Below are positions 45,637-57,796 of a stretch of DNA of 64,000 bases, piece by piece. The first letter of the stretch is position 1. The number at the start of each line of letters is the position of its first letter. The stretch comes from Cardiobacterium sp. Marseille-Q4385 (GTDB lineage Bacteria > Pseudomonadota > Gammaproteobacteria > Cardiobacteriales > Cardiobacteriaceae), in NCBI RefSeq assembly GCF_916618745.1, contig NZ_OU745373.1, positions 1,936,501 to 2,000,500 on the forward strand. The letters are read 5' to 3'. The translations under genes were made by a program, and so were the position numbers. The notes beneath the pieces are model-generated. The model did not search any database and had not been told where the DNA came from. It was given only the letters and a program-made list of their open reading frames with translations.

Positions 45637-47931
45637 TTAGAAGCCCATGCCGAAGCTGAACTGGAAGGCTTCTTTCTCGTCGCCATCTTTTTTCTTGATG
45701 GGTACGGCGTAGCTCAGGTTAAGCGGCCCCAAGGGGGACATCCACTGCACGAAGAGACCGCCGGAATAGCGGAATTCGCCGAGGTCGAAGTCTTTGGGCT
45801 TGCTGTACACGTTACCGAAGTCAATGAAGGTGCCGACGCGGACGTTGTTGGATTTTTCGTTGATTTTCCACGGGGTCATCAGCTCAACGCCACCGACGGT
45901 ACGGAAGTCGCCACCAGAGGTGTCGCCGTTGCTGTAACGCGGGCCGAGCGAGCTGTGCTCGAAGCCACGCACAGTGGTGAGGCCGCCGGCGTAGTAGTGA
46001 CGGTAGAAGGGCAGGTCATCGGTTTTGCCGTAACCACCACCGTAAGCGATGTCGCCCCGCAGGCCGAGGATGAGGCTTTTATCGTCGTTAAGCGGGAAAT
46101 AGGTGCGGTTGCGGTAACCGATTTTGTAGTAGGTGTCGTCCGAACCGGGCAGGGTAATTTCGCCGCTGATTTTGTTCAGGCTGCCTTTGGTCGGCAGGTA
46201 GGTGTTGTCCTGGGTATCTTTGTTCCAGGCAAGGGTGACGACGCCTTCTTTGTAACGGCGGCCTTTTTTATTGAGGTAATCGGTGATTTCGCTTGCGACG
46301 TTATCGCCGGTGTTGATTTTCAGGGTGCGGAAGCCGCCGCCAAAATAGACGCTCTGGTATTCGGTAAGCGGGTAACCGAAGGTGATGGTGGCATCCAGGG
46401 TATCCGCCGCCCAGTCGGACAGGCGCTCTTTGCGGTAATTGGTTTTGCTGTAATCAAAGGCGTAGTTGATGCTGACGCCGTCGGCGGTGAAGTACGGATC
46501 GGTGAAATCGAAGCCGTAACGCTGTTCGGACGAGCTTTTGCCGAAGTTGATGCCGAGCGAGTTACCGGTGCCGAGGAAGTTGTTGTCGTTGTATTCGAGA
46601 TTAAACAGCGCACCGCTGCTTTGTCCGTAGCCGACGCCGCCCTGGATACTGCTGGTGCTGCGTTCGGTAATTTTGTATTCGAGGTCAACCTGGTCGGGGG
46701 TGCCGGGGACGGGGTGGATGGCTTGTTCGAGGGTTTCCACTTGCGGCAAGCGGCGCAGGCGCTCTTCCGAGCGGGCGACATCAGAACCGGAATAGAGGCT
46801 GGCTTCCTGTTGGCGCAGTTCACGACGCAGCACACGGTCGTAGGTTTTGGTGTTGCCGGTGAAGCCGATTTGCCGCACATAGGTCTTGATGCCGGGGGTA
46901 ACGAGGATGTCAAAGCTCACTTCGCCGCTCAGTTTGTCGGCATTCGGCACGACGTTCACTTGAGCCTGGGCATAGCCTTCGTCAGCCAGGCGGGTGCGCA
47001 GGGCGTCGGTGCTCTTGCGTACTTCGCTGCGGTTGTAGCGATCCCCGGGTTTGAAGGTGATGAGCGATTCGAGCTCGGTGCGCGGCACGATGAGATCGCC
47101 CTGCAACTGATAACCTTTGACGCGATAGACCTTGCCTTCGTCCACGTTGACAGTGAGGTAAATCCATTTGCGGTCAGGTGAGAGCGAAACCTGGGTCGAA
47201 GTCACGGCGAAATCCATGAAGCCCCGGTCGCGGTAGAAGGATTCGAGGCGGTCGATATCCGCTTGCAGCTTGTCGCGGTCGTATTGATCAGACTTGGTCA
47301 GCCAGGAATTCCAGCGCGGGGTCGAGGTATCGAAGAGGGAAACGAGCTGTTTGTCGGAATAAATCTTGTTGCCGACGATGTCGATTTGCTTGATGCGGCT
47401 GGAACGCCCTTCGCTGATATCGAGATCGATGGCGACACGGCCTCGCGGCAGCTGGCGCACCTTCGGATCAATTTTTACCGCGTATTTGCTGCGTGCCTGA
47501 TACTGCTCGGTAAGCTCCTGCACCAACTGCTGCAACATCTGCGGATTGTAAGCCTGTCCCTCGCTGATACCGGCGGCGGATAGCGCCTTTTGCAAATCTT
47601 CCGATTTCAGGTCGCGGTTGCCTTTGAGATTGACCTCGGCGATGACAGGGAATTCCTCCACCTGCACCACCAGCACATTGCCGTCGCGGGCGAGGCGGAC
47701 TTGCGAAAAGAGGTTGGATTTATACAGGGCGTCAATGGCCTGGGCGCTGTTTGCCATATCAAACTGCTGGCCAGCGGCGACAGGCAAATAAGTGAAGACC
47801 GTGCCGGCGGAAATCCGCTGCAAACCTTCAATACGAATATCGGCGACCCGGAAAGATTCGGCGTGTGCCGAGAGGGAGAAAAAGAGGACTGCGGCACAGG
47901 GTAAAACCCGCGTTTTCAGCGTGTTGCGCAT
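45637..47931 (-). CDS. bamA: Outer membrane protein assembly factor BamA
   Basis: A 764-residue Omp85 protein that inserts beta-barrel proteins into the outer membrane. A signal peptide (LPCAAVLFFSLSAHA) precedes five POTRA domains (residues about 24-420), starting FRVADIRIEGLQRISAGTV. The 16-stranded barrel has the conserved VRGFEHSSLGPR loop (the VRGF motif) and ends in FQFSFGMGF with the terminal phenylalanine of outer-membrane barrels. It heads the operon with ompH, lpxD, fabZ and lpxA. Upstream rseP and uppS, typical neighbours, are replaced by a divergent VOC gene. Confidence 0.97.
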   Translation of the reverse strand: MRNTLKTRVLPCAAVLFFSLSAHAESFRVADIRIEGLQRISAGTVFTYLPVAAGQQFDMANSAQAIDALYKSNLFSQVRLARDGNVLVVQVEEFPVIAEVNLKGNRDLKSEDLQKALSAAGISEGQAYNPQMLQQLVQELTEQYQARSKYAVKIDPKVRQLPRGRVAIDLDISEGRSSRIKQIDIVGNKIYSDKQLVSLFDTSTPRWNSWLTKSDQYDRDKLQADIDRLESFYRDRGFMDFAVTSTQVSLSPDRKWIYLTVNVDEGKVYRVKGYQLQGDLIVPRTELESLITFKPGDRYNRSEVRKSTDALRTRLADEGYAQAQVNVVPNADKLSGEVSFDILVTPGIKTYVRQIGFTGNTKTYDRVLRRELRQQEASLYSGSDVARSEERLRRLPQVETLEQAIHPVPGTPDQVDLEYKITERSTSSIQGGVGYGQSSGALFNLEYNDNNFLGTGNSLGINFGKSSSEQRYGFDFTDPYFTADGVSINYAFDYSKTNYRKERLSDWAADTLDATITFGYPLTEYQSVYFGGGFRTLKINTGDNVASEITDYLNKKGRRYKEGVVTLAWNKDTQDNTYLPTKGSLNKISGEITLPGSDDTYYKIGYRNRTYFPLNDDKSLILGLRGDIAYGGGYGKTDDLPFYRHYYAGGLTTVRGFEHSSLGPRYSNGDTSGGDFRTVGGVELMTPWKINEKSNNVRVGTFIDFGNVYSKPKDFDLGEFRYSGGLFVQWMSPLGPLNLSYAVPIKKKDGDEKEAFQFSFGMGF

Positions 47932-48069
47932 AATGAAGAACCATCAAAAAGGGTTGATTTGAAAGGGCGGCATCATAACAAAGGGCAGAAAGGGCGGCAA
48001 TGGAAGCGCGGCGGGGCAGCGGCTTATAATCGCGGCGTTTTGCCAATCACACAGGGGGAAATTTTGAGG

Positions 48070-48441
48070 ATGCATCATGTGGCGCTGATTGTCGCCGATT
48101 ACACGCGCAGCAAGCGCTTTTACACCGAAATCCTGGGGCTGGAAATCCTTGCCGAACACTACCGCGCTGCACGCGATTCCTGGAAGCTGGATCTTGGCAG
48201 CGATGGGCACTACCTGCTCGAACTTTTTTCCTTTCCTGACCCGCCACCACGCCCGAATAGTCCGGAAGCCTGCGGCTTGCGCCATCTTGCCTTCGTGGTG
48301 GACGACGTAGCCGCCCAGCGGGCGGCGTTACAGGCGAAAGGCGTGGATTGCGAAGCGGTACGCATTGATGAATACACCGGCAAGGCCTTTTTCTTCATTA
48401 AAGACCCGGACGGGCTGCCGATAGAGTTTTATCAGGGGTAA
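48070..48441 (+). CDS. VOC-family metalloprotein, YaeR-like
   Basis: A 123-residue glyoxalase/bleomycin-resistance fold protein closely resembling E. coli YaeR. It has MHHVALIVADYTRSKRFYTE, AARDSWKLDL, YLLELFSFPDPPPRP, EACGLRHLAFVVDD and DPDGLPIEFYQG. The histidines and glutamate in HHVAL, LELFSF, LRHLAF and PIEFY fit a metal site. Substrate is unknown. I used ATG 48070; a TTG two codons earlier has AGGGGG at better spacing (48051-48056) and may be the real start. Confidence 0.88.
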   Translation: MHHVALIVADYTRSKRFYTEILGLEILAEHYRAARDSWKLDLGSDGHYLLELFSFPDPPPRPNSPEACGLRHLAFVVDDVAAQRAALQAKGVDCEAVRIDEYTGKAFFFIKDPDGLPIEFYQG

Positions 48442-48447
48442 AGCGGC

Positions 48448-49206
48448 TTAGTAGGCGATTTTCAGCGTTTCTTCGGCGATGCCAGCGACGCGTGACGAGC
48501 GGGTAATCGCCAGTTTTTCATCTTCGCTGAAACCGATGGTCTCGCCGTCGCGCAGGGTTACATCGTTGGCGATGAGGTAATCGCAGATGCCGCATAGGAA
48601 AGTGAATAGCTCGTTCGGTTCGTGCCGGCTGGCGAGGATTTCCAGTTCCATTTTGTTGAATTGTTCCAGGCCGATGGTGTAGGCGTTGCTGCCGCCTTCG
48701 TCACCATACAGGCCGATGAAAATCCACGCCATGATGGGCAGTTCGCCGTGGCGCAGGGCATTGCACATATCTTGATAGAAGTCCGGTGCGAGAACGGTGC
48801 CGGAGGTGTAGATGCCCAGTGCGTTGTCATCGGCAAGACAGGCGCAGACCAGTTTGCTGTACAGACTCATCACGGTGATGGGGGTTGCAGCGTCGTTACC
48901 GAGCGGCATGACCACGACCAGCAGATGCGCCTGATGCTGGCGTGCAGCCCCGACAGCATCCCAGCGGAAATAGTGGAAGGCGGCATTCAGTGCGACCCGT
49001 TCAGCTTCACCGCCGAGAACGGGCGCGGGCATCAGTGCTACCGAGCAGAGCAGGCCGTTGACGTTAAACATCAGCGAATCTTCCGCGACGGTCGGTGTGT
49101 CGCCGCTATCGGGTACGATGCCCCAGTCGCGTTGCAGGGCGTCGAGAATGCGGGCAGGGTCGTAGCGTTTTTCTTTGAGCAGAATGAAGCCTTGGGCGTG
49201 TCGCAT
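48448..49206 (-). CDS. DUF4261-domain protein
   Basis: A 252-residue soluble protein matching DUF4261, with the central DAVGAARQHQAHLLVVVMPLG and TVLAPDFYQDM regions, PIMAWIFIGLY, and the C-terminal GETIGFSEDEKLAI typical of the family. No catalytic residues are known. It converges with the YaeR-like gene, whose stop lies only 6 bp away, and precedes rluB by 18 bp on the same strand, suggesting cotranscription with scpB-rluB. Confidence 0.8.
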   Translation of the reverse strand: MRHAQGFILLKEKRYDPARILDALQRDWGIVPDSGDTPTVAEDSLMFNVNGLLCSVALMPAPVLGGEAERVALNAAFHYFRWDAVGAARQHQAHLLVVVMPLGNDAATPITVMSLYSKLVCACLADDNALGIYTSGTVLAPDFYQDMCNALRHGELPIMAWIFIGLYGDEGGSNAYTIGLEQFNKMELEILASRHEPNELFTFLCGICDYLIANDVTLRDGETIGFSEDEKLAITRSSRVAGIAEETLKIAY

Positions 49207-49224
49207 GGGATTCTCCGCTTGGGT

Positions 49225-50016
49225 TCAGCGTGGACCGGGGGTGCGGGCCGGGCCTTTTTTGGGGCGGATCGGTTCGAGCAGGGCGTTGGTTTCGCCGGGG
49301 GTGAGCAGGCGGTAGCGGCCTTGTGCGAGTTCTTTCGGCAGGGTCACGTTGCCGAAGCGGATACGTTTCAGGCGGCTGACCTGGCAGCCGACGGCTTCCC
49401 ACAGGCGGCGCACTTCGCGGTTGCGTCCTTCTTTGAGGGTGACGCTGAAGTAGCGGTTGTACTGGCTGTCGTCTTCGTGCAGGGCTTGCAGCGGCATAAT
49501 GTCGTCGAAGCGGGCGAAGCCGTCATCGAGTTCGATGCCGTGGCGCAGGGCTTCCAGTGTGCTCTCGCTGACGTCGCCGGCGACGCGTACCCAGTATTCG
49601 CGCGGGATTTCAGCGCTGGGGTGCATCAGGCGGTGGGCGAGGGCGCCATCGTTGGTGAAGAGCAGGAGGCCGGCGGTGTTGAGGTCGAGGCGGCCGACGC
49701 TGACCCAGCGGCCCTGGCGTATTTTCGGCAGGCGGTCGAAGACGCTGGGGCGGCCTTCGGGGTCGTGGCGAGTGCAGATTTCGCCCGGCGGTTTGTGGTA
49801 CATCAGGATTTGGCGCGGGTTTTTTTGTTCCGGCGAGACACGCAGCGGGCGGCCGTCCAGGCTGAAGCGTTCGTGTCCGCTGACGGCCTGGCCGATTTCG
49901 GCGGGTTTGCCGTTCACTTTGAGGCGGCCTGCGCGGATCCAGTCTTCGATTTCGCGGCGCGAGCCGTGGCCACGCGCGGCCAGCCATTTTTGGATGCGTT
50001 CTTTGGGTTCTTTCAT
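49225..50016 (-). CDS. rluB: 23S rRNA pseudouridine synthase RluB
   Basis: A 263-residue enzyme of the RsuA/RluB family that makes pseudouridine 2605 in 23S rRNA. An N-terminal S4 RNA-binding domain (RIQKWLAARGHGSRREIEDWI) is followed by the catalytic domain with the nucleophilic aspartate in VGRLDLNTAGLLLFTNDG. NREVRRLWEAVG and VSRLKRIRFGNVTLP are also conserved. I chose ATG 50016 for its overlap with the scpB stop (ATGA) and because homology starts there, although the frame is open a further 46 codons inside scpB. The scpB-rluB pairing is common. Confidence 0.93.
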   Translation of the reverse strand: MKEPKERIQKWLAARGHGSRREIEDWIRAGRLKVNGKPAEIGQAVSGHERFSLDGRPLRVSPEQKNPRQILMYHKPPGEICTRHDPEGRPSVFDRLPKIRQGRWVSVGRLDLNTAGLLLFTNDGALAHRLMHPSAEIPREYWVRVAGDVSESTLEALRHGIELDDGFARFDDIMPLQALHEDDSQYNRYFSVTLKEGRNREVRRLWEAVGCQVSRLKRIRFGNVTLPKELAQGRYRLLTPGETNALLEPIRPKKGPARTPGPR

Positions 50017-50525
50017 GCGGGGTCTCCGTCTTCTTCGGGTAGGGCGGGCAGCGCGTCGAGGCTGGCCACGGAAAAGTCGTTCAGGAATTGGGTGGTGGTT
50101 GCCAGCAGTTCGGGGCGGCCAGGCACTTCTTTGGTGCCGATGACTTCGATCCATTCGAGGTCGAAGAGTTGGCGGTAGATGCCGCTGCTGGTGGTCACGC
50201 CGCGCACGGCGTCGATTTCGGCGCGGGTGACGGGCTGGTGGTAGGCGATGTAGGCGAGGGTTTCCCAGAAAGCGCGCGAGTAGCGCACCGGCTGGGCTTC
50301 GGCGAAGGCAGCGACGGCCTCGAAATAGTCGCTGCGCAGTTGCAGGCGCCAGCCGTCTTTGACCTGGACGAGGGTCATTGCCGAGGTTTCGTAACGCGCG
50401 GCGAGGTCGTCCAGCGCGGTGCAGACGGCGTCTTCGCTGGTGGCGAGCGCCTGCGCGAGTTGGGCAGTGCTGACGGCCTCGTCACGGGTGAAGAGGATGG
50501 CTTCGATGCGGCGGGATAGGTTCAA
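50013..50525 (-). CDS. scpB: Segregation and condensation protein B
   Basis: A 170-residue winged-helix protein that joins ScpA and SMC in the chromosome-condensing complex. SRRIEAILFTRDEAVSTAQL and the TLAYIAYHQPVTRAEIDAVRG region are signatures; ELLATTTQFLNDFSV ends the second winged helix. It is somewhat short, lacking the usual C-terminal acidic extension. scpA, usually adjacent, is not in the window. It overlaps rluB by 4 bp. Confidence 0.92.
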   Translation of the reverse strand: MNLSRRIEAILFTRDEAVSTAQLAQALATSEDAVCTALDDLAARYETSAMTLVQVKDGWRLQLRSDYFEAVAAFAEAQPVRYSRAFWETLAYIAYHQPVTRAEIDAVRGVTTSSGIYRQLFDLEWIEVIGTKEVPGRPELLATTTQFLNDFSVASLDALPALPEEDGDPA

Positions 50526-50602
50526 AAGGATGCCTTAGTGGAAGGTAAATGCGTCAAGCGGGGTAATAGCGCGGTTTATGCGTTGCCGTCGCGCTTGGTA
50601 AC

Positions 50603-50633
50603 GGTGGGCTAAAGCCCACCCTACGTTTTTTTT
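50603..50633 (+). repeat. Palindrome GGTGGGCTAAAGCCCACC followed by a T run
   Basis: An 8-bp stem GGTGGGCT/AGCCCACC with a two-base loop, then CTACG and nine T residues, lies in the gap between scpB and gyrB. It looks like a plus-strand terminator, yet no plus-strand gene ends here; it resembles the dispersed GGTGGGC-GCCCACC palindromes of several proteobacteria. The nearby 50551-50575 also contains a CGTCAAGCGG core like the 25-bp array. Confidence 0.5.
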
Positions 50634-50654
50634 GTGGTACGCGCGCGGTTTGGC

Positions 50655-54387
<3,733 letters not shown>

Positions 54388-54490
54388 GAAGATTCCTGTG
54401 GTTGAGAGGGGACGGGGATAATGCCGCGTTGACCGGGGTTGCGCAAGGCGGAACCAGTGTTTGTCCCGCTTGACGGGGGCAAATACGGGC

Positions 54491-55089
54491 TCGCCAAGCG
54501 GCGTCGTTACTGGGCTCGTCAAGCGGCGTCGTTTCTGGGCTCGTCAAGCGGCGTGGTTACTGGGTCCGTCAAGCGGCGTGGTTACTGGGTCCGTCAAGCG
54601 GCGTGGTTACTGGCTTCGCCAAGCGGCGTGGTTACTGGGCTCGTCAAGCGGCGTGGTTACTGGGCTCGCCAAGCGGCGTCGTTACTGGGCTCGCCAAGCG
54701 GCGTCGTTACTGGGCTCGCCAAGCGGCGTGGTTACTGGGCTCGCCAAGCGGCGTGGTTACTGGGCTCGTCAAGCGGCGTAGTTACTGGGCTCGTCAAGCG
54801 GTGTGGTTACTGGGCTCGCCAAGCGGCGTGGTTACTGGGCTCGTCAAGCGGCGTGGTTACTGGGCCCGTCAAGCGGCGGGTTACTAGGTTCGCCAAGCGG
54901 TGTGGTTACTGGGTCGGCCAAGCGGCGTCGTTACTGGGCTCGCCAAGCGGCGTGGTTGCTGGGCTCGTCAAGCGGCGTCGTTACTGGGCTCGTCAAGCGG
55001 CGTGGTTACTGGGCTCGTCAAGCGGCGTGGTTGCTGGGCTCGTCAAGCGGCGTGGTTGCTGGGCTCGTCAAGCGGCGTGGTTACTGGGC
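54491..55089. repeat. 24-copy tandem array of a 25-bp repeat
   Basis: The unit TCGTCAAGCGGCGTGGTTAC-TGGGC repeats 24 times; one unit (54866) is 24 bp. Variation is concentrated at a few sites: CGTC/CGCC before AAGCGG, GTGG/GTCG, and rare T/C changes. All three plus-strand frames are open through the array, because the unit contains no stop, giving overlapping ORFs of up to 257 codons with a 25-residue period; I see no ribosome site or homology supporting translation. An inverted half unit, CCCGCTTGACGG, lies at 54465-54476. The array separates the permease gene from the terminator of the TonB receptor gene. Confidence 0.93.
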
Positions 55090-55120
55090 TACGCTCTTGT
55101 CTCTAGGAATACGGCTTATG

Positions 55121-55147
55121 AAAAAGCCCCGCTTGGCGGGGCTTTTG
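55121..55147 (-). terminator. Terminator after the TonB receptor gene
   Basis: AAAAAGCCCCGC, loop TTG, GCGGGGCTTTT; on the minus strand the stem is followed by TTTTT. It lies 14 bp past the receptor stop. Its loop region GCCAAGCGG resembles the core of the adjacent 25-bp repeats. Confidence 0.88.
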
Positions 55148-55160
55148 TGGGTGGCGATTC

Positions 55161-57350
55161 TCAGAGTTCCCAGCGGAAGTTGAGCATGATGTTGCGTGGT
55201 TCGCCGAGGTAGTTGTTTGCACCATTCATGCGCGTCGGGTGATTCTCGAAGTAGCGCTTGTTGGTGATGTTTTCCAGGGCAAGGCCAACGTTGAACTGGT
55301 CATTGATTTTGTACTGCACGTCCGCATTGAAGAGGGCATAGCCTTTTTGTTCGACGCCCCACAGGCTGCTGGTGCTGCTCTGGTAGTTCATGCCGCCACC
55401 GATGGTCCATTTTTCCGCGGCACCCGGCAGGCGGTAGCTGGTGTAGAGGCGCATCTGGTGTTTCGGTGTGTGTTTGCTGGCATTGCCACCTTTCAGGTCG
55501 CGGGCGTTTTCGTTTTTCTGGAATTTGCTGCTGTTGTAGGTGTAGCCGGCGTTGATTTTCCAGGCGTCGGTGATGTTGCCGGTGGCTTCGGCATCCAGAC
55601 CACGGCTGCGGACTTTGCCGTGTGCGGCGGCGTATTCTTGTCCGGAGGCAAGCGCCAGTTGCACGGGGCGGTTTTTTTGTTCGATTTGGTAGAGGGCGAT
55701 GTTGGTGTTGAGTTTGCCGTCCAGCCATTCGCCTTTCCAGCCCACTTCGTAGCTGTTGCCGGTTACGGGACTCAGGAAGTTGCCTTTGTTGTCGCGGTAG
55801 TACTGCGGTTTGAAGATGCTGCTGTAATGGGTGTAGAGGCTGTTGTTGGCGTTTATGTCGTAGGTGATGCCCAGGTAGGGGGTAACGCGGCTGCGGCTTT
55901 GTTTGTCATTGCGGTCGGCGGTGTTGTCCGGTTGGTCGTTCCACCAGTTGTAGTCGGTAAATTCGCGTCCGCTCCAGTGGGTGTAACGCGCGCCGCCCAA
56001 TATGTGCAGGTTGTCAAGCACGTTGACGCGGCTGCCGAGGTTGAAGGCGTGGGTTTTTTGTTTGCTGCCGTAGTAGGTGCGGTCGATGTAATCGCCCCAG
56101 CCCGGGTATTGGATTTCGTTACCCTGGAAGGTGTACGGGTCGTAAGCGGTGTTGTTGCGGATGCGTTTCCAGCGGGTGTTGCTGGCTTCTTGTCCGAAGG
56201 TGTAGCCGGTGAATACGTCGTGCTCGCGGCCAAAGAGGCGGTATTTGCCATTGAGCGTGATTTGTGCGGCAGCCTGGCGACCTGCGTTGTCGTAGCGGTT
56301 CAGATCGTTTATCGGCAGGGTGGCGCCACGGGTAAGACCGCTGTAACCGGGATTTTCGTTGGCCAGTGCACCAAAGGCGCTCATGGAATCGTTACGGGTG
56401 TAGCTGACTTTGGTGTTGAGTTTCCAGTCGTCATTGAAGCGGGTTTCCATGCCGGCAAAGACGTTGGCTTTGTTGTAGTCGTCTTTATTCCATTTGAAGC
56501 CGAGGCTCTTGTCACGCGGGAAGGCAACGTTGGCTCGCGGCAGGCCGTAGGGATCTGGGTGACCGTGGCTGTTTTGCACCATGCCGCCGAGGGTAACGGT
56601 GGTCGTTGCACCAGCATCTTTTTCGGCAACGCCATAGACGAGGTAATGGCTGCCGTCCACGTCGTCCTTGAAGGTTTTGTCTTTGCTGACCACGCTGATG
56701 ACGCGCGCGCGCAAGGTTTTTTCGGGATCTAGAGCGCCGCTTGCGTCAACGGTGCCATAGACTTTGCCGTAGCGATCCACGCTGATGTCGCCACCGATGC
56801 GGCGTTCGGCAGTCGGTTTTTTACGCACAGCGCTGATGGTGCCGCCCGGTTCGGCGTTTGCCTGGGTGAGACCAGTCGCACCACGCACGATTTCTATGCG
56901 CTCGTAGATGGCAAGATCGCTCGGGCTTTGTGAATTGTGGTAGGGATTGCCATAGGCGCCGTGCAGGCTGGTAGAGAGACCGTCTTCTTCAATTTGGTCG
57001 ATATTGAAACCGCGTGTCTGGTAGCGGTAGTGGCCGCCTTCGTCGCGGACAACATTTACACCGCCGGTTTTCAGTGCGCCTGCCATGTCATGGATACCGC
57101 GTGCTTTCAGTTCGTCCTGATCAATCACGGTCACGCTTTGCGGGACTTCACGCTGGCGCAGTTCAAGGCCGGTGGTGTTGTGCAGGGCAGAGATGCGGTA
57201 GAGGTTGATTCTGCTATCGGTGGAGGTGGTCTTGGGAGCAGCAACATTGACGGCTGCCGGTGCCGTGTTGCCCTGTTGCGCAGCGGCGCAAGTGCAGGCG
57301 AGTAACAGGGCAGTGGCCAGGCTGGTACGCGGGAAGGTGCGATGGTTCAT
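55161..57350 (-). CDS. TonB-dependent siderophore receptor, FhuE-like
   Basis: A 729-residue outer-membrane receptor. The signal peptide (ATALLLACTCAAAQ) is followed by a plug domain (REVPQSVTVIDQDELKARG, YQTRGFNIDQIEEDGL, ERIEIVRGATGL, EPGGTISAVRKKPT) typical of ferric-siderophore receptors of the FhuE/FpvA group. A 22-strand barrel ends in RYFENHPTRMNG and NIMLNFRWEL. It imports an iron chelate with energy from TonB; the ligand (hydroxamate siderophore, by analogy with FhuE) is inferred. No clear Fur box was seen upstream. Confidence 0.92.
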   Translation of the reverse strand: MNHRTFPRTSLATALLLACTCAAAQQGNTAPAAVNVAAPKTTSTDSRINLYRISALHNTTGLELRQREVPQSVTVIDQDELKARGIHDMAGALKTGGVNVVRDEGGHYRYQTRGFNIDQIEEDGLSTSLHGAYGNPYHNSQSPSDLAIYERIEIVRGATGLTQANAEPGGTISAVRKKPTAERRIGGDISVDRYGKVYGTVDASGALDPEKTLRARVISVVSKDKTFKDDVDGSHYLVYGVAEKDAGATTTVTLGGMVQNSHGHPDPYGLPRANVAFPRDKSLGFKWNKDDYNKANVFAGMETRFNDDWKLNTKVSYTRNDSMSAFGALANENPGYSGLTRGATLPINDLNRYDNAGRQAAAQITLNGKYRLFGREHDVFTGYTFGQEASNTRWKRIRNNTAYDPYTFQGNEIQYPGWGDYIDRTYYGSKQKTHAFNLGSRVNVLDNLHILGGARYTHWSGREFTDYNWWNDQPDNTADRNDKQSRSRVTPYLGITYDINANNSLYTHYSSIFKPQYYRDNKGNFLSPVTGNSYEVGWKGEWLDGKLNTNIALYQIEQKNRPVQLALASGQEYAAAHGKVRSRGLDAEATGNITDAWKINAGYTYNSSKFQKNENARDLKGGNASKHTPKHQMRLYTSYRLPGAAEKWTIGGGMNYQSSTSSLWGVEQKGYALFNADVQYKINDQFNVGLALENITNKRYFENHPTRMNGANNYLGEPRNIMLNFRWEL

Positions 57351-57622
57351 GGCAATTCCTTAGTGTTTACGAATGAATAAGGGGTTAACCCGCCGTCATG
57401 ATAACGGCTTTCCGGCGGGCTTGGAAAGGCTAAGTGTCATTTCTACCACAGTCTTTCCGTCATTTTTTGCCATAAATGGCGTCATTTTCCCGTTAACTAG
57501 CTGGAAAAATCGTGAAATCGCCCCGGTCGCCAAACTCACCACATTAGCACGCACCCACAGACAAGAATTGGTGCGAACTGTGTCTCTCGTGTATTACTTG
57601 ATCAATGACATCGCCAAAAATT
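57351..57622. other. Upstream region of the TonB receptor gene
   Basis: This gap must hold the receptor promoter. AAGGAATTGCC before the ATG is a reasonable ribosome site. I see no clear Fur operator; ATGATAACGG near 57398-57407 is only a partial match. An ORF of 84 codons on the plus strand (57373-57627) has no supporting features. To the right, a Correia-like element fills 57623-57730. Confidence 0.4.
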
Positions 57623-57730
57623 TATAGTTAAACATCTAAAAAAATCGTAACGGCGTTGCGTCGCCTGACCGGGCTCCCTGTACTGTCTGTGGCGATTCGC
57701 CTTTTACTCTTTTTTATCCATTCAACGATA
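57623..57730. mobile_element. Correia-like miniature inverted-repeat element, copy 2
   Basis: A second 108-bp copy of the element at 1226-1333, starting TATAGTTAAACATCTAAAAA and ending CATTCAACGATA. It shares AATCGTAACGGCGTTGCG and CTGTACTGTCTG with copy 1 but is more diverged in the centre and at the right end (GATA instead of TATA). It lies between the phosphatase gene (stop 67 bp away) and the TonB receptor promoter region, oriented the same way on the plus strand as copy 1. Confidence 0.68.
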
Positions 57731-57796
57731 ACCGCCTGCGTTTTACTGGCGGCTGGTGATTTATCCGTGATAGTTGAGGTGGAAGAAAGCGGTAAA

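Noticed and set aside
54439..55212. 257-codon and shorter plus-strand ORFs through the 25-bp array
   Set aside because: The unit lacks stops in all plus frames, so long ORFs are automatic. The predicted peptides repeat GYWARQAAWLLGSSSGVV with no homology, no clear ribosome site, and overlap the receptor gene.
57390..57415. Fur box for the siderophore receptor
   Set aside because: Only a partial ATGATAA match is present; it does not meet the 19-bp Fur consensus well enough to annotate.
57373..57627. 84-codon ORF upstream of the TonB receptor
   Set aside because: It overlaps the receptor promoter region, has no ribosome site and matches nothing I recognise.
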